A stretch of DNA of 64,000 nt from the NCBI GenBank assembly GCA_038496675.1, contig CM076652.1:13068948-13132947 (forward strand). The letters run 5' to 3'. Below the pieces are notes generated by a model. The model was not told the DNA's origin and did no database searches. It saw only the letters and a program-made list of their open reading frames with translations. The position numbers and the translations under genes were made by a program. Each line of letters begins with the position of its first letter. The stretch's first letter is position 1. This DNA is from Rachycentron canadum. Taxonomy: Eukaryota; Chordata; Actinopteri; Carangiformes; Rachycentridae. This document shows positions 13,314-26,379 of this stretch, in pieces.

Positions 13314-13562
13314 CCTGCACCAAGAGAAACCCCAAAGAACAACCAGAACTAAGGATTATATTCTACTTACTACTTATTCTACTACTTATTCTACTGGGCG
13401 AGGCAGCCTTATAGCACCTTATTTTCATGTTAAACTGTCAGTTTAACAGTAAACTGACAGTTTTGATACTTGTAAGCTGGTAATTGTGCCTGGAAATTAT
13501 ATTAAAAATAATCTATTTAACAGAATAAAATTAAAGATTAAAAAAAAAAAAAAACAACTTAC

Positions 13563-13740
13563 CTTTCTGATTGTGTTGGACAGTGAAGTCATAAATCTCA
13601 TGCATGCATAAACCAAGAGTGCAGGAAAGAGAAGGAAGTGGGGGCTGAAAGCAGCAGAATACACATGTGCTCCTCTATGCTGATCTACTCTGCTGCTTAC
13701 AGATACACACACTAGCAAAACTGTGCTGACCCAGCTCTGC
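13563..13740 (-). other. Candidate 5' UTR exon of ptpdc1
   Basis: A good donor (CAGAAAG|GTAAGTTG) ends at 13563 and the next acceptor is that of the first coding exon at 13313. In the frame that would join to the start ATG there is a TGA shortly before the donor, so this exon would be untranslated. Its 5' end is not defined. Confidence 0.4.
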
Positions 13741-16700
13741 TAAGCCTGATTAGCTGTCATAAGTACATTAGAACAGACATTCACACATCATAGCAAGCCA
13801 ATTATATAATGCTTATACCTTCACCTGTAAACACTGTGTATGAATGCCCCAATTACCTGGTACCAGCTTCAAACATGATTTTACTATATGAAAATACAAA
13901 TTGTTGATCTCCTTACTGGTAACAAACCCCAATAAGGTTTGTATTTACTCTGAAAGAGCAATCCATGGTTTTTCATGTATTCTGGTACTCATATCAAAAC
14001 ACCCCAGCAGTCTCTCACTTCCCGCTAACTAATCAGATTTAAATACACTTTGAATGAGTTGAAATGGTGACTATATTAAAAAAAAAAAAAAAATAGAAAA
14101 AAAAAAGAAATTTAATCTTTTTTATTTTTAATTTCTCACTAAAAAGTCTTCATCTTAATGACCAGGTGTGACCTGCAAGTTATGCAGTATCCATCTAGGA
14201 ATGAAAAGGACAACCACAAGACATATTTTATGCTTTGTGGTAAAGACAGAAATGCAATAAATCGCTGTTTCATGCAGTTTTACGAAACATAATTTGTTTT
14301 GTCATATTCTAAGTCCTTTGGAAGTTGTTAGGCCATAAAATTCTATCAGTGTTAAATAAACAGATTTTACCACAGGAAACATTAGACACTTGTCTTTTCT
14401 CATAATAAATAATAAAATGTTTTATTATTGCAACATATTCATTCCTGGCTAACTTTTATACCATGTTTCATGTGCATTTTTGTTTTAGACTCATATCCAC
14501 TAACCTAACAAACAGGACTGTTTTCTTTATGATAAATCACTGCTACATTTGACACTTTGGTTAAAATAATATTTTTCTTATGGCCTTTATACAAATACAA
14601 TTTTATATCATTTGTTTTCCACTTTTTTTTCTCTCATTATTTAAATCTACATCTATACAGAGGCCAAGGGGATGTTATTCTAAATGTCCATAGGCATGTG
14701 TGAGCTTGGTTCTTAACTTTCAGTTTAATTACAAAAATAAACTTTTAGAAGTGTCCTTACATGTCATAATTAAAAAAAAACATCAATAGCCTCTCATTAA
14801 GTAAACAACGGTAAATTTGGTGACTTTAACAATTTAGATCAACATGCCAGATTGTTCTCTCTGTATTTCTCTCAAGCATTTTCAGTGTCATTATTGGTCA
14901 CCACAAAGCTCAACTGTAGCGCAGATCATATATGCTGCGCTGCTGTAACGCAAGATTGATTTGCATTTCTGATACATTGGTTTGATGTGTGCATTGTATT
15001 TACACCTATTACCTTTCAGCTAATATTCAAAATAAGCTTGACAAACCTGGGGACATTTTGAAGCAACGACAGCAGTCATGGTATGGGTTGCGGTACAGAT
15101 AACCTTAGATTACCATCTAGCTTAATCAAAGATGTATTAAATATGTAAGATGTGGTAGGAAGTGAAATTGTTTGAAACTGAGTGTTACAAAGACACAGAT
15201 AATAGCAACATACCTCACTTCCTCTTAACAACCGCAGTTCCTGATAGTTTGCACCTCCTGTGTGTTTCATATTAGAATTAGTCTGAAACATAATGTGTAA
15301 ATTAACAATATTGCCTTGTCGTGAGATGTTTTTCACAATAATAATCTGAAAGGGTATAAGCTTCTAAAAGTCTGTAAGATGACAACTGGTTATCCTTGAC
15401 AATGAGTGGAGTCCAAAACAAGCATTTATTTTTTTTTAAACACTGGATTTATTCAGAGCTTTTTTTGTAAAATATTTTTAGCTAATAATTTCAAGAGTGG
15501 GAGCTTCAGCATATGCAAGCAGAGGTTGGAATGTATACCCAAATAAATCAATGGGCAGGCATGTTTTTGTCTTTCAAAAGGGGTAGAATATTTGCCATTA
15601 GCTGGTACAACAAACTCAGCACTAAAAGCAATGCCCCCCCCCCACAAAAAAACAAAACAAAACAAACAACAAAAAAACATGCTACTACCGAGTTGTGTTC
15701 ACACTATCCCTGTGTCAACACTGAAAAGTCACTTCCTCCTTTTAAGTTAAAAAAAAAAAAAAAAAGATTTACGGTTAAAGAGAATTAAAGAAGTGAAATT
15801 TTAATTAAATCATTTTCCATGGAAAAGTTAAGAAGAGTGACAAATTTACAAATGTTCAAACAGGACAAAATCCTGGTTGATAGTAAAGTTGAGTTATGAG
15901 AACGCAATCTACACTCAAAATGGCGTGTTTCTGCTGCACCACACCAAACATTGCAGCACAAAAGGAAGTTGCATTGCATTATTTTGTCTTTCAAAAGCAA
16001 AACAGTCACAAAAGCTTTTTAGAGGGACCATGATTTAGGAATGAAATAAGGAAAGGATTATTCAGATATGTGTAAAGAGGGACCAGAAGGCACAATGTTC
16101 CTTTTTAGATCCATTTACTAGGAGACCAAGTGGTTCTTATAACAAAATCTATCTATGAAATCACTGCAATCCTTGGTGTTCTCATTCTACGGGCTACACA
16201 CCTTTGGAGAAATGATTTGGCATAAGATTGAGGACCTAGCAGTGAAGAGCTAAGGGTCAGGTCTGCAAGGGAGTCAAATATCCACGAGGGGTTGTGGAGA
16301 TGGACAGCTTACGGCAGCCTGCAAGCTGTCCTTCCCCAAAACTCTAAGGTTATATCATCATATCCCCCCAACCTAGGCTCAACAAAGTCAAAAATTATAT
16401 AAGTGGTTGATTATGGCAAATGCTACCTAGACAGGAACTAAGGACTCCCGTATTCATTGTTTCCATGATATCCCCAATAGGCCCTGTGCTCCTCATGCAA
16501 CTGGATTACAAATTGACATTATGTAAGAGTTTGGTAAAAAGTAGTGGAGAGAAAAGTAACGACTATGTAAAGAGATAATACAGAAACAGTATTGATAACA
16601 AAATAGGAAGTGAGATAGTAAAATTTCCCAAAGATGATTAAATTGTCCACCAGCCTTGTCCTTTTGTACATTGGTGCTGGAAGACCAAATGCTTCTGAAG

Positions 16701-16766
16701 TGAATGTCTGTGCCTTCTCTCCTGTCCTGTGGTGTTTAGTCACTCATCTGTCCATCCAACCCTTTA
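13741..16766. other. Intergenic region between ptpdc1 and arf
   Basis: AT-rich DNA without supportable exons. It contains poly-A tracts (about 14078–14107 and 15748–15765) and a short C run near 15634–15643. The part next to 16767 is the 3' side of the minus-strand arf gene. Confidence 0.4.
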
Positions 16767-19660
16767 TTAGTTCTTGGAAAGCTCTTTGGATAGCCAGTCA
16801 AGTCCTTCATACAGCCCAGTGCCCTGGGTGGCGCAGGTTGACTCAATGTGCCACTGTGGGGTCAGAGGTGACATGGTTTAAGTTAAGAAAATATGCACAT
16901 GCTTACAGGTCTCCATTTTACTGCAGGAGTATGTACAATATTCATATTCAGATTACTTACAGTTTTGTTGCGGAGGGCATGTAGGCCAAGTTTGTCTGTG
17001 AGTTCGCTGACTGATAAGGCATTGGGTAGGTCCTGTTTGTTCGCAAACACCAGCAATACAGCATCTTTCAATTCGTCCTCCAGCAACTAGAGGGGCAGAA
17101 AACATAGATTTGGACATCAGCCTGACTTCATGTTAGGGTCAAAACACTAAAAACAAATTAAACTGTGATTTGTTTTCATTATATTTCATTCTTCATAAAT
17201 TTACAGTGAGATATTGGTACTTGCTTGTTCTTAAAAGGTTTCTAAATCAGAAATTCAGAGAATTATTCCCATGATTTTAGAAACATTCAAGCAAAAACAA
17301 TCCTATTTTAATTTTTACAAAAACAGTTTATGTAAAATATCAACTGGAAAGACAATAAATATGTGCTGCAAAAAAAGCAAACCACTGCATAAAAGGACAG
17401 CTAAAATGTGTTACACCAATTGTGGTTCATATGTCTGTGCAATTGCACAAAGGCAGTTTCGTTTTTTTTTTTTCTCTGCAGGAATAGGAGTCTATGTCAA
17501 CACAAAATTCTCAGCGCAAGTCTGACCAGGGACATTTGTTGCATGTGAAAAATTGCTGTCATGTTCACCCCTCCTGTTGGCCAAGAGTATTTCAAGGTAA
17601 AATCATGTAGTATGTTGAAAAAAAATCTAAATAGTTAAATTAGAGAATGTCCAACATCCAAAGTAAAACATTTCAACCCAGAAAAAAATTTCCTTACATT
17701 TCTCTAAGCCATGCACAGAGAGATACAGGTTTCAAAATAGTACAGTGCGCACAATAATGCATTACTCCCTATTGAGGTAAACATATTAAATACCTACCAT
17801 CTTTGAAAGCTCTTCTGCAGACTCCGCAACTCTTTCTCTGTCATTACTGTCCACTACAAAGATGAGGCCCTAGATGGAAAACCAGTGAAGAGGTTAGATT
17901 TTCTGATTTTAATTTTAATAATTAAAATAATGTAGAGGGTCTTAAACTACTGTTGATTATAAATATTTGAAGTCATTATCAATTATTACATTTGAGCCAA
18001 GATCAAACCGCACCAATCACAATATTAAAAAAAAAAAAAAACAAAAAAAAAAAACAAAAAAAAAAACACGGTGCTCACAGTGTATAATAGAGAAAAAATT
18101 TAATTGTCAACATAATATTTATCTACTTCAAAGAGCTCCCACATTGACAAAATGTATTGTACTTCTGATGAAGAGCCAATGGCTGCTTTGGCACTATTCC
18201 AGTCTACTGGGAGCGGCTGTTTCAGTGCGATACTTGGACGACTGACTTCTGGTTTATTACAGTATTGTACTGAAGCAGCTTTGTTTGTCAGAGTTAGTAC
18301 TTGAGAGCTGGGTACAACTAAGGCCTCTCACAGCCACATTCATACCTGTGTGTTCTGGAAGTAATGTCTCCAGAGGGGTCTGATCTTGTCCTGGCCACCC
18401 ACATCCCATACAGTGAAGCTGATGTTTTTATATTCTACTGTCTCCACATTGAAGCCTTTATAGGGGAAGAGAAGGAAGAGAGCTTAATAACACAATGTTA
18501 TTTTGTGGCAAGCATCAAACAATAAAGGACACACAAATAAACTTAAAAGTAAATGTATTTCTTACCAATTGTTGGGATTGTGGTCACAATTTCGCCTAGC
18601 TTCAGTTTGTACAAGATAGTCGTTTTTCCGGCAGCATCCAAGCCAACTACAAGGTAGTGAAGTGTGGTTAGACTCAACATTTGCATTGCAGCAGGAGAGG
18701 TCACCAGAGGTATGGATAACAACAGGCTCTACATTACATAACAAGCGTTCTTCTATAGATCTAATTATCAAACAGCAAAGGACATGCAACCACAGGGGAC
18801 ATGTGACTTCACAAAGCAAATCTTCTGTAGCCAAATGAGCCCTTTTTCAACCATTAGTATAAAGCGAAAAACAACCTAAGATGATTCAAGTTGCTCTTAA
18901 TATTAGCTAATATTTCTACGTTTTTGCTTTATAGAGAACATATCACACCCCCACTGACCGGAAACAGAACAGAAAACTAACCCTATGACATTTCACCATC
19001 TAACGTCATAAGAAAAATGGTTATCTAATGACTAGTAAGGAGTTAACACCAACCCCATACTGAGTTCCCGTTCAAAAGATGAAGTTAACTCATAGAACAG
19101 CGTCTATGAGCCATTAGTGCACATATTAGATCGGTTTTTACTAAACTCTGATTTATGTTAGGAAGTTGGAAAGTAATTGCTCAGCAAAAGACACGTCTGA
19201 CAACCCCAACAAAACCTCATTTTAATAAAAGATATTATAATGTAGTTAGAAAGTATTTGAATTTTAAGCCGTTTTCGGGGTTGGATGTCTGACATCACTG
19301 CCAAACTCCATTTGAAAAAACACCCAAAATCTATAAAATAACGTTAAAACGGATTTGACACGACAATTACCTTTATTCAGACAATAATTAATTGCGTGGC
19401 TGTTAGTTGTGTTTTCGTTCCGCGTCTGTCCAAATATTATTATTAAAAGTCTGTTTAAAAAAAAAAAAAAAAGCACTGCCATTAAAAGCTAACCGAGAGC
19501 TAGCTAACAACCCGTCCGGCTACAGCTAAAGCTAAAGCTAAAGCTAAAAACCGTGGCGTTTACTAACGTTAGCCAAACAAAGCTTTCACTCACCCATCAA
19601 AATCCTCATCTGTTTCTTGCCAAAGAGCCGGCCGAAGATTGACGAGATGGTGAGCCCCAT
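16767..19660 (-). CDS. ADP-ribosylation factor, class II (Arf4/Arf5-like)
   Basis: Arf GTPase of 180 residues, the length of human ARF4 and ARF5. It should act at Golgi/ERGIC membranes in coat recruitment. Exons in transcript order: 19660–19594, 18646–18566, 18455–18346, 17869–17798, 17086–16961, 16853–16767, all in phase. The protein begins MGLTISSIFGRLFGKKQMRI, with Gly2 as myristoylation site and the MGLT start typical of class II. GLDAAGKT (24–31), WDVGGQ (66–71), NKQD (126–129) and TCATQGTG supply the nucleotide site. The tail ends WLSKELSKN. Residues are split between ARF4-like (LTISS, LLEDEL) and ARF5-like (VSELTDKLGL), so no symbol is given. The stop codon overlaps an AATAAA hexamer. 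Confidence 0.95.
18026..18067. repeat. A-rich tract in arf intron
   Basis: Long runs of A separated by single C, inside the intron between the third and fourth coding exons. Confidence 0.85.
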
Positions 19661-20619
19661 AACTGGTCGAGGATGTTTGAATCTAAGGAAACAGCACTGA
19701 TATTTGCCACAGCAGGGGCAAAACTGACAATTTCACACTGGTCCGCTTGCTCTGATTCACTACTACTGCCACGTCCGGGCCAACGTGGAATCCACGACGT
19801 CATCAGTTTGAATCAACTTTATCAACACAAACACACACATGCGCGCGCGCGCACCTAAAAAACGGTGTCTTCTTGTGCAGCCTAAATCTTGCTGTTGTTG
19901 TTTTTTTCATATGCATTTAGGCTTCTCTCTATTAATACAATATTATATAATATATATATATGTATAAGACAAATGACATTTTTAATTCAATGTAAAGCCG
20001 ATTCCTACCACTAGATGTCCCTGCGATACAATCATGTGAGGGCTTAAAACCTGGTTACATTACTTCAACAGGTAAATGAGTCACTGCACTGCCCAGTCGT
20101 AATGTGTGTGTATGAGTCAGCGTGTGTGTGTGAGTGTGTAGCTGGTCATCGGCGCAACAGGATACACACATAATATGACAAACGTGCCACAGCACCTTGA
20201 CACCATTTACATGTTATTTTTGGTGGGGGGATTTTGACTCTAGTGGACAAGAGGGGGGTAATAATCCAAACAGGACTGGGGGAAATTCCATTTCACTGTT
20301 TTTTTGTCTTCCTCGTTTGTCTTCATTTCTTGCAAGACAAGGTGGTAACACAAGGAATATTCCCATTTCACCTGGGGATTACCATTCAAGAAGTATTGCA
20401 GTGACACTAAGACATCAGCAGTGTAGGGCAGACATGTAAGCACATACCCACAGCAGGTGGAGTCAAAACAGTAGCACGTGACTAGCTGCAGACTTTTATA
20501 AAGGTGTGCTTTGATAGGCAAACGCATTTTCACAAAAGCCTGTTATTGAGAAAGGCACAAACAAAGTGTGAAGATTGAATAGACAAGCGACTACTATAAT
20601 ACATTACTGGACATTATTC
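19661..20619. other. Divergent promoter region between arf and the TMEM116-like gene
   Basis: The two genes are transcribed away from each other across about 960 bases. A 24-base alternating purine/pyrimidine run (CA then CG repeats) lies near 19831–19854, upstream of arf. A TATAAA at 20497–20502 and an E-box CACGTG at 20475–20480 precede the plus-strand gene. No exon is seen. Confidence 0.5.
20497..20502 (+). promoter_or_regulatory. TATA-like box of the TMEM116-like gene
   Basis: TATAAA about 118 bases before the start codon at 20620, with a CACGTG E-box 17 bases further upstream. Spacing is reasonable for a short 5' UTR; transcription start is inferred. Confidence 0.35.
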
Positions 20620-22493
20620 ATGGAGCCCAGTAGGAGCCCACTGGATAGATATCATGTAGGTATTACATTTAATACTTCTCTGTGCATTACAGAATTAAAT
20701 AAAAAGTTTGGTTTTGTTTGTTTTTTTTGTGAAAATCTTTAGGAGGGAAATTATTACCATACATTTCTAAAATTATTGCATTGTCTTTTTCAGATTGATG
20801 TTCTCTCTACTGTGTACATAGTGTTACTCACTCCCAGGTAATATGCTTCCTCATTCTTTTCAGTTTCATGCTTGAATTGCCTTACCAATTGTATTTACTT
20901 AGATGGCCTAGTTTATGAAATCCTCAAAACCAACAACATAACATGTAGCATAGACAGGTTTAGGTTGTCTTTCTGAATTCCTCCAGTAGTGCAGGTTTCT
21001 CTTGGATTACTGTAAGAGCATTGACACCTATGCTGCTTCCTAAAATTGAAATATCCGGCTCAGACTTTTCCTTTAGCTTGAGAAACAATAAGTGAGAACA
21101 AACTGGTGAAGGAGAAAATGCGGGAAAAATGTTTGTTTTTACAGAGCTAGGAGGACGGTTAACGTTTACAATCACATGTGCATCATTTTACAAGAGTTCT
21201 TTTTATGAAGAGGTCACATGTGCTTGAGATAAGTCGTCTTTCAAAGACGTCTGTCTCATCCTTTGACACCGACCTGTCCAATAAACTTATCCTTCTCTCA
21301 TTCCCTTTACACACATGGTCAAGAATCTGACTATATTTGACGTAGTGCTCTTATGATTTTGCTGATATTTAATACTTCACATATCATATTTCCGATTAAC
21401 TGCAGTGTGATTGGGAGTTTCTCTGTTCTGGTGGTTTCCATTGTGAAATGGAGGCATCTGCAACAACAGGTGAGTCAAATGTATTTTTGTATGTGTATGT
21501 CTGCATTTGTGTGTTCAGCTTTGGTGGAATTCAGTTGGTTAAAAGGCTAAATACAACCAGAAAATACAGGAAATATGTAGCAGTATTAAACCCCCCCCCC
21601 ACCACCACCACCAGAAAAAACAGTTTCTATAGGCTAAAGTGGCAAGTATTCAGTGTGACCTCCCCTGACACTTCATGCAAAAGCAGGAACCTGAGTCTTC
21701 AACCTAAATGGAATGGAGCCCTAATTCATGTCATTGCTAACACCTGTATTTGTCAACTATTTCATGTCAAAAAAGATTTTTTAAACCAGATTTGTGCAAG
21801 ATGTGCTTGAGCATTACATACACATGTTGTATGAGTTTAACTCATTAGAAGCTACTAATATGTATAAGACTTTTAATCACATCATTCCTTTCAAAAGATC
21901 ACAGAATTTGACAGAAAATCATAATTTTGCATCAGCGAGACCACTCTCAAAGGGAAATCAGTAAACAAACTGGATACTTCAAACTTGGATTGCTCACACC
22001 ATAACACTCTTTTACACTGAGCTTCATTCCAATCTTTGTGAGCTTTAGCATATTTGAGCATTTTCACCCTGTTCCCCTTCTGAAAAAGTGGTTTCTTGGC
22101 CGCTGCCCTTCCACGAAGAGTACTCTTGATCAAGCTTTTTCAGACTGTAGAAGAGTCAACTTGGCTTCATCCTGATGAAGCTGCCAGATCCTGGCTTTCA
22201 GGTCCTTGCTGCTCTTCTTTTGGTCTCTCAAAGAAGAAACTCTGAAAAACTTCTCATCAGATTTTTGAAAGTTTTCTTGGCCTCCCCTGATTTTTCATAT
22301 TTCTTTAAAACAGCTTGAATACCATATCTTCAATATGTTTGTATTCTAATAAAAGAGCCTGAGAAATAATTATATATAGCCATTATAGCATTGCGAAACT
22401 AACAAATCTAATATTTCTCTCTCTCTCTATATATATATCTATATATCTATATATATAGATATATATATAGATATATATATATAGATATATATC

Positions 22494-22531
<38 letters not shown>

Positions 22532-25249
22532 AATAATACTATAGAGTGACTCTGTCTTCAGTGGCGATGGTGAAAGGTGATGGTTTTGTATTGATTTTTT
22601 TGTGCTTTGTGTGCAGGTGTTCCTTCTAGTGCAGCTTGCCCTGGCAGACCTCCTGGCCGCTCTGGTTCTGATGTCCACAAGTGTCTTGAACAAAATTGAA
22701 CACACCAACAGTGTAATGATCTGCCTACACAGCCTGTCACTGTCAGTGGTGAGAAACTGATCTCTTACCTCTGCAAATAAATCATTTACAAGATATGTTG
22801 TCATGGTGGAGGAATGAGTCAATGGGGACTGAGTCATGTCATTCTAGCAGTAAAATGAGCAAAAACTTGGGTTTATTATATTGCATCTATAAAGGAAAGT
22901 GATGAGCTATGTCTGGTTTTCACTTATGTAAATGTTTTTATTCCCTCGACATATGAGGTGACACTGCATGTTTCATGTTGTTATTATAATTTCTCTGTCT
23001 CTCTAACTGTATTGTGAAATACATTAATTAATTAATTTAACATGCACAGAAAAGAATATAATCTAGCAACAAAAACTATGTTATGCTGTTTTCATTCAGT
23101 TCACATTTTGGATTTGTTTCAAAATCTAGATATGGAAAATATTTAGCTTTCAGTGAAAGTTCAATATTTAAAATAACAGTGTCAGTTTACATTTCTGAAT
23201 TGAAAGTGAAATCTGTTCAGGCCTGAGATGAATAATTTCCTCTGTGTTTATGATGTCTTTGCTTAAATGATGCAGAATGTGTGGAATCCAAAAGGTACTG
23301 TAATGAAGTTGTTACTCATGTGAACCAACAACAAAGTCATATAAATTAAAAAACATATGTAGTATATTATTAGCGCTGAGTAAAATGCAGGTGTAAAATA
23401 CAAGTAAACAAATTTTACTAAAGTAAGTAAATCATGTAAGTAAGTAATGTTACTTTACTTTACTAAAGTAAAGCAGTTTTTTTTAAAGTGAATAATAAAA
23501 TAATCGTCACAAAGAATCATAATTTATGTCTCCATAAAGATAAAGAGCAAGCAGATTTTGGATTTATGGAGTAGGACCTGAATATTTTTGAGCTATGTAG
23601 AGTCTGCAAACAAACATGAGCATCTTCGTTGAGTTCGATTTAAGTGATCATTCTGTTAACATCATAAGACATAGTGTCACATTTGTCATTTCTTTGTGTT
23701 TGTCTTCCAGACATTTTATGTTATTTCAGTGCTGCTGGTGGCAGTTTATGCATGGGAGTCCAAGAAAGCAATCCAAGGATGGAGAGCAAGACCATTCGAG
23801 GATGAGTGTGGACAGGTGAGTCGCCGACCTCCTTTGTAGATAATAATTTGTCCAAAGACAATCAGGAGGAATTCAGTAACTTCTTTCTCTCTATCTGTCT
23901 TGGACTACAGAGTTGGCGTAGGAGGCAAATAGTAGCTATACTTGTATATGGCCTGGTGTGGTGAGTTTTGTTTTTTTAAATGCTGTAATTCACTCATTAA
24001 ACGACTTTAAGGATATCATTCCTAACAAACACAATTTAATTTTGTCTTTCCATTATCTATAGGTTGATCCCCATTGCAATATACTTAGCATATGTGTACA
24101 CTGGTTTGGTGATTCCAGCTACTGAATGGCAGATCGTCTCTAATAGTAGCACATACTGCAACAGGTGAGCACACAACCTTCAAAGATCAACTTCTTTCAA
24201 AGAGATTACAGAAGTGAAATAGGTCTGGTCCCCTGCGGTTCTGACCTTTTTGATTTTACCTTTTTCTCAGTTGTATTTTGTTCCTGCATGTCTGGGATGA
24301 CTCTTGCCCATGGCATGTGAGTATGAAACTCTATCTGGACACACTGTTATACACTTTATTATTGTTTCCTTTCTTTGATCGCTATTGTGTCATATTGTAT
24401 TTAGTAGCTTACATAAAAATGTGATTATTTTCTGTCATTAAAAACAGGGCAACACTTTCATCTGGATTTTTTTTCTTCTTGTGGTCATAACAGTGATGTT
24501 TTGCTCTGTAAGTCATAAGCAATTACACCATCTTGAGAGCATTTAACACATTTCATTTGCAGTTTTGTGGTTGTAGTAATGTAATTCTGATTTGTAATTT
24601 TGCAATACAATGTAAAGGCTTGGGAAGAAAATGTACATATGTGTAAGCATAATGTCATCAATGTTGTTTGTTTTTTTTGTTTCAGATCATTTACTATAAT
24701 ATTAGTAAATGGTATGAAAGACATCAGCATCAGGGTCTTTTTCCAGTGGAAGGAGATGGACGTTCAAGAAGGACATTCAAAAGAATGATTTCTGCAGCAA
24801 GAAATAGGGTGATAGCCATCATTTTCTGTTGGACACCAGGTAAAGTTGTGTTTAAAGGCAATGTGATTCATTTCATTTACTTTTATTCAGCATCAAACTG
24901 ATCTGTTTTTCTTCCTCCTGCAGCTCTTGTCCTCGTTCTGATTTCCCCCCCCATGATGTGGCCAAATGTTAAGCAAAACACCCTATTTGGGTTTTACGTG
25001 ATACAGGTACATTTTTGAGGATCTAGATTTCAGTTGACAGGAGGAAGTAAGGATGTTATCTGATGTCAATGTTGCAAGAAATGACATTGTTTCTGTTTAT
25101 TTTAGGCTGTCAGTGTGTCCCTGCAAGGTTTCCTGAACAGTATGATTTACGCCTGGACACGGCCAAACTTCAGAGAAGCTGTTCTTGGGGAGAGCACACC
25201 CCTGGTGGCACAGTCCCTTGCCTTCTTTGATGAATCGCTGAGGAATTAA
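20620..25249 (+). CDS. Seven-transmembrane TMEM116-like protein
   Basis: GPCR-like membrane protein of 339 residues, with no known ligand that I can name. Exons: 20620–20655, 20794–20837, 21406–21469, 22617–22748, 23711–23815, 23911–23960, 24063–24164, 24271–24316, 24448–24507, 24686–24839, 24924–25006, 25106–25249; every junction is GT–AG and in phase. Hydrophobic segments include SVIGSFSVLVVSIV, VFLLVQLALADLLAALVLM, TFYVISVLLVAVYAW, LIPIAIYLAYVY, WIFFLLVVITVMFC and VIAIIFCWTPALVLVLI. The last exon (LQGFLNSMIYAWTRPNFREA) resembles the end of human TMEM116 (YVLQAL...GLLN...YGWT, then TPLL). I infer TMEM116 kinship from this end and the overall layout; the middle is divergent, so a paralogue is possible. 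The third intron carries a Tc1 fossil and a large AT palindrome. Confidence 0.8.
21890..22300 (-). mobile_element. Decayed Tc1/mariner-type transposase fragment
   Basis: On the minus strand, pieces of a Tc1-like transposase are readable: RDQKKSSKDLKARIWQLHQD, then after a stop/frame break GRAAAKKPLFQKGNRVKMLK, and AKAHKDWNEAQCKRVLWCEQ followed by SKFEV. This is the end of the DNA-binding part and the start of the catalytic part of Tc1 elements. It lies inside an intron of the TMEM116-like gene. Stops and frame shifts show it is dead; no terminal inverted repeats were found. Confidence 0.8.
22416..22530. repeat. Palindromic CT/AT/AG microsatellite
   Basis: A CT run passes into a roughly 80-base AT-rich stretch with ATCTATAT and ATAGATAT units and then into an AG run, so the two halves are near reverse complements. 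Located in the third intron of the TMEM116-like gene. Confidence 0.85.
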
Positions 25250-25652
25250 TCTTGATTATTATTGTTAGCACAATGTACTGGCCTGAGGAGGACTGACTGC
25301 CTGCACACTTCATGACAGTTTAGACTGAAATATAAAATGCTCTCATTCATGGAGTGAAGATGAAAAGAAATAGAGCAAAAAGATGAAGGAAACACAAAGA
25401 CCCTGCAATGACTGATGTAGTGTTTTTTATCGCAACTGCTGAATTTTTCATGTAGTAAACAAAGTCAAAGTATATGAAGTAGCACATTTTTTGGGTATAA
25501 ATAGGAACAAAAAGCACTTATGTAAAAATTGTGTAATTCTATTGTATTTATATTTGGTATTAATGTTTCATCAAAGACTTAAAAGTTGTCAGAGAATTGT
25601 GGACGTGGTGTTTAATTTATATGGTATGTTTTACCAAATCTATTTGAAGTTT

Positions 25653-25658
25653 AATAAA
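25653..25658 (+). terminator. Candidate poly(A) signal of the TMEM116-like gene
   Basis: AATAAA in TTTAATAAAGTG, about 400 bases after the stop codon and followed by a GT-containing stretch. Confidence 0.45.
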
Positions 25659-26343
25659 GTGTCACTCGTTATGACTTGTTATTCAACAGTACCTGAGCAC
25701 CATACAGAGTTGAACTGTAGTTCAGGATAAGCACAATGGAAAGCCTGTTATTGTTCTATTCATTGCTGTCACCTTTCAGTCATTTCAAAACCACCTCAGC
25801 TAGAGCTCAATCTGAGGAGCACAGCATGACAGGAGAAGGAACAAAGTGTCTGCGTTGTTCTGGGTGCAATCACAACTGTTAACTTATCTCATAAAACAAT
25901 AATGTGTGACTGTAACTGAAGTCTTATATAAGAGCTTCTGAATATATAGTCTCACACACACAGGCAGACACGAAGATCAGCAGACTCTCATGTTATAGTA
26001 TCTCAAACTCCATGACTACATCTTAGCATGTCTGCCTTTTCATGAGTTGGCAGACTGCACACCAACATTTGTAATTTATATGCACAGTTGAATCAGACAG
26101 GAAGAACAGGATTAAGAGATTTGAGATATGTCTGTCATGTGTTTAATATGTATTCTGTTGAGGCAAGAGTAACAAATACCTTTGTATGATGATAACTTCA
26201 CACCTATTGACCTCATTTTAGTTTCCTTGGAGATCATTATCTGATGAGCATTAGACATACTACCTATTCATGGGTACTGTGACAAAAATACAGACAAAAA
26301 TACAGTGTTCCTAAAGAACAGCCATACTCAGCAAATATACATT

Positions 26344-26344
<1 letters not shown>

Positions 26345-26378
<34 letters not shown>
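26345..26378. repeat. (TA)n(CA)n microsatellite
   Basis: TA dinucleotides followed by ACACAC repeats. Confidence 0.9.
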
Positions 26379-26379
<1 letters not shown>

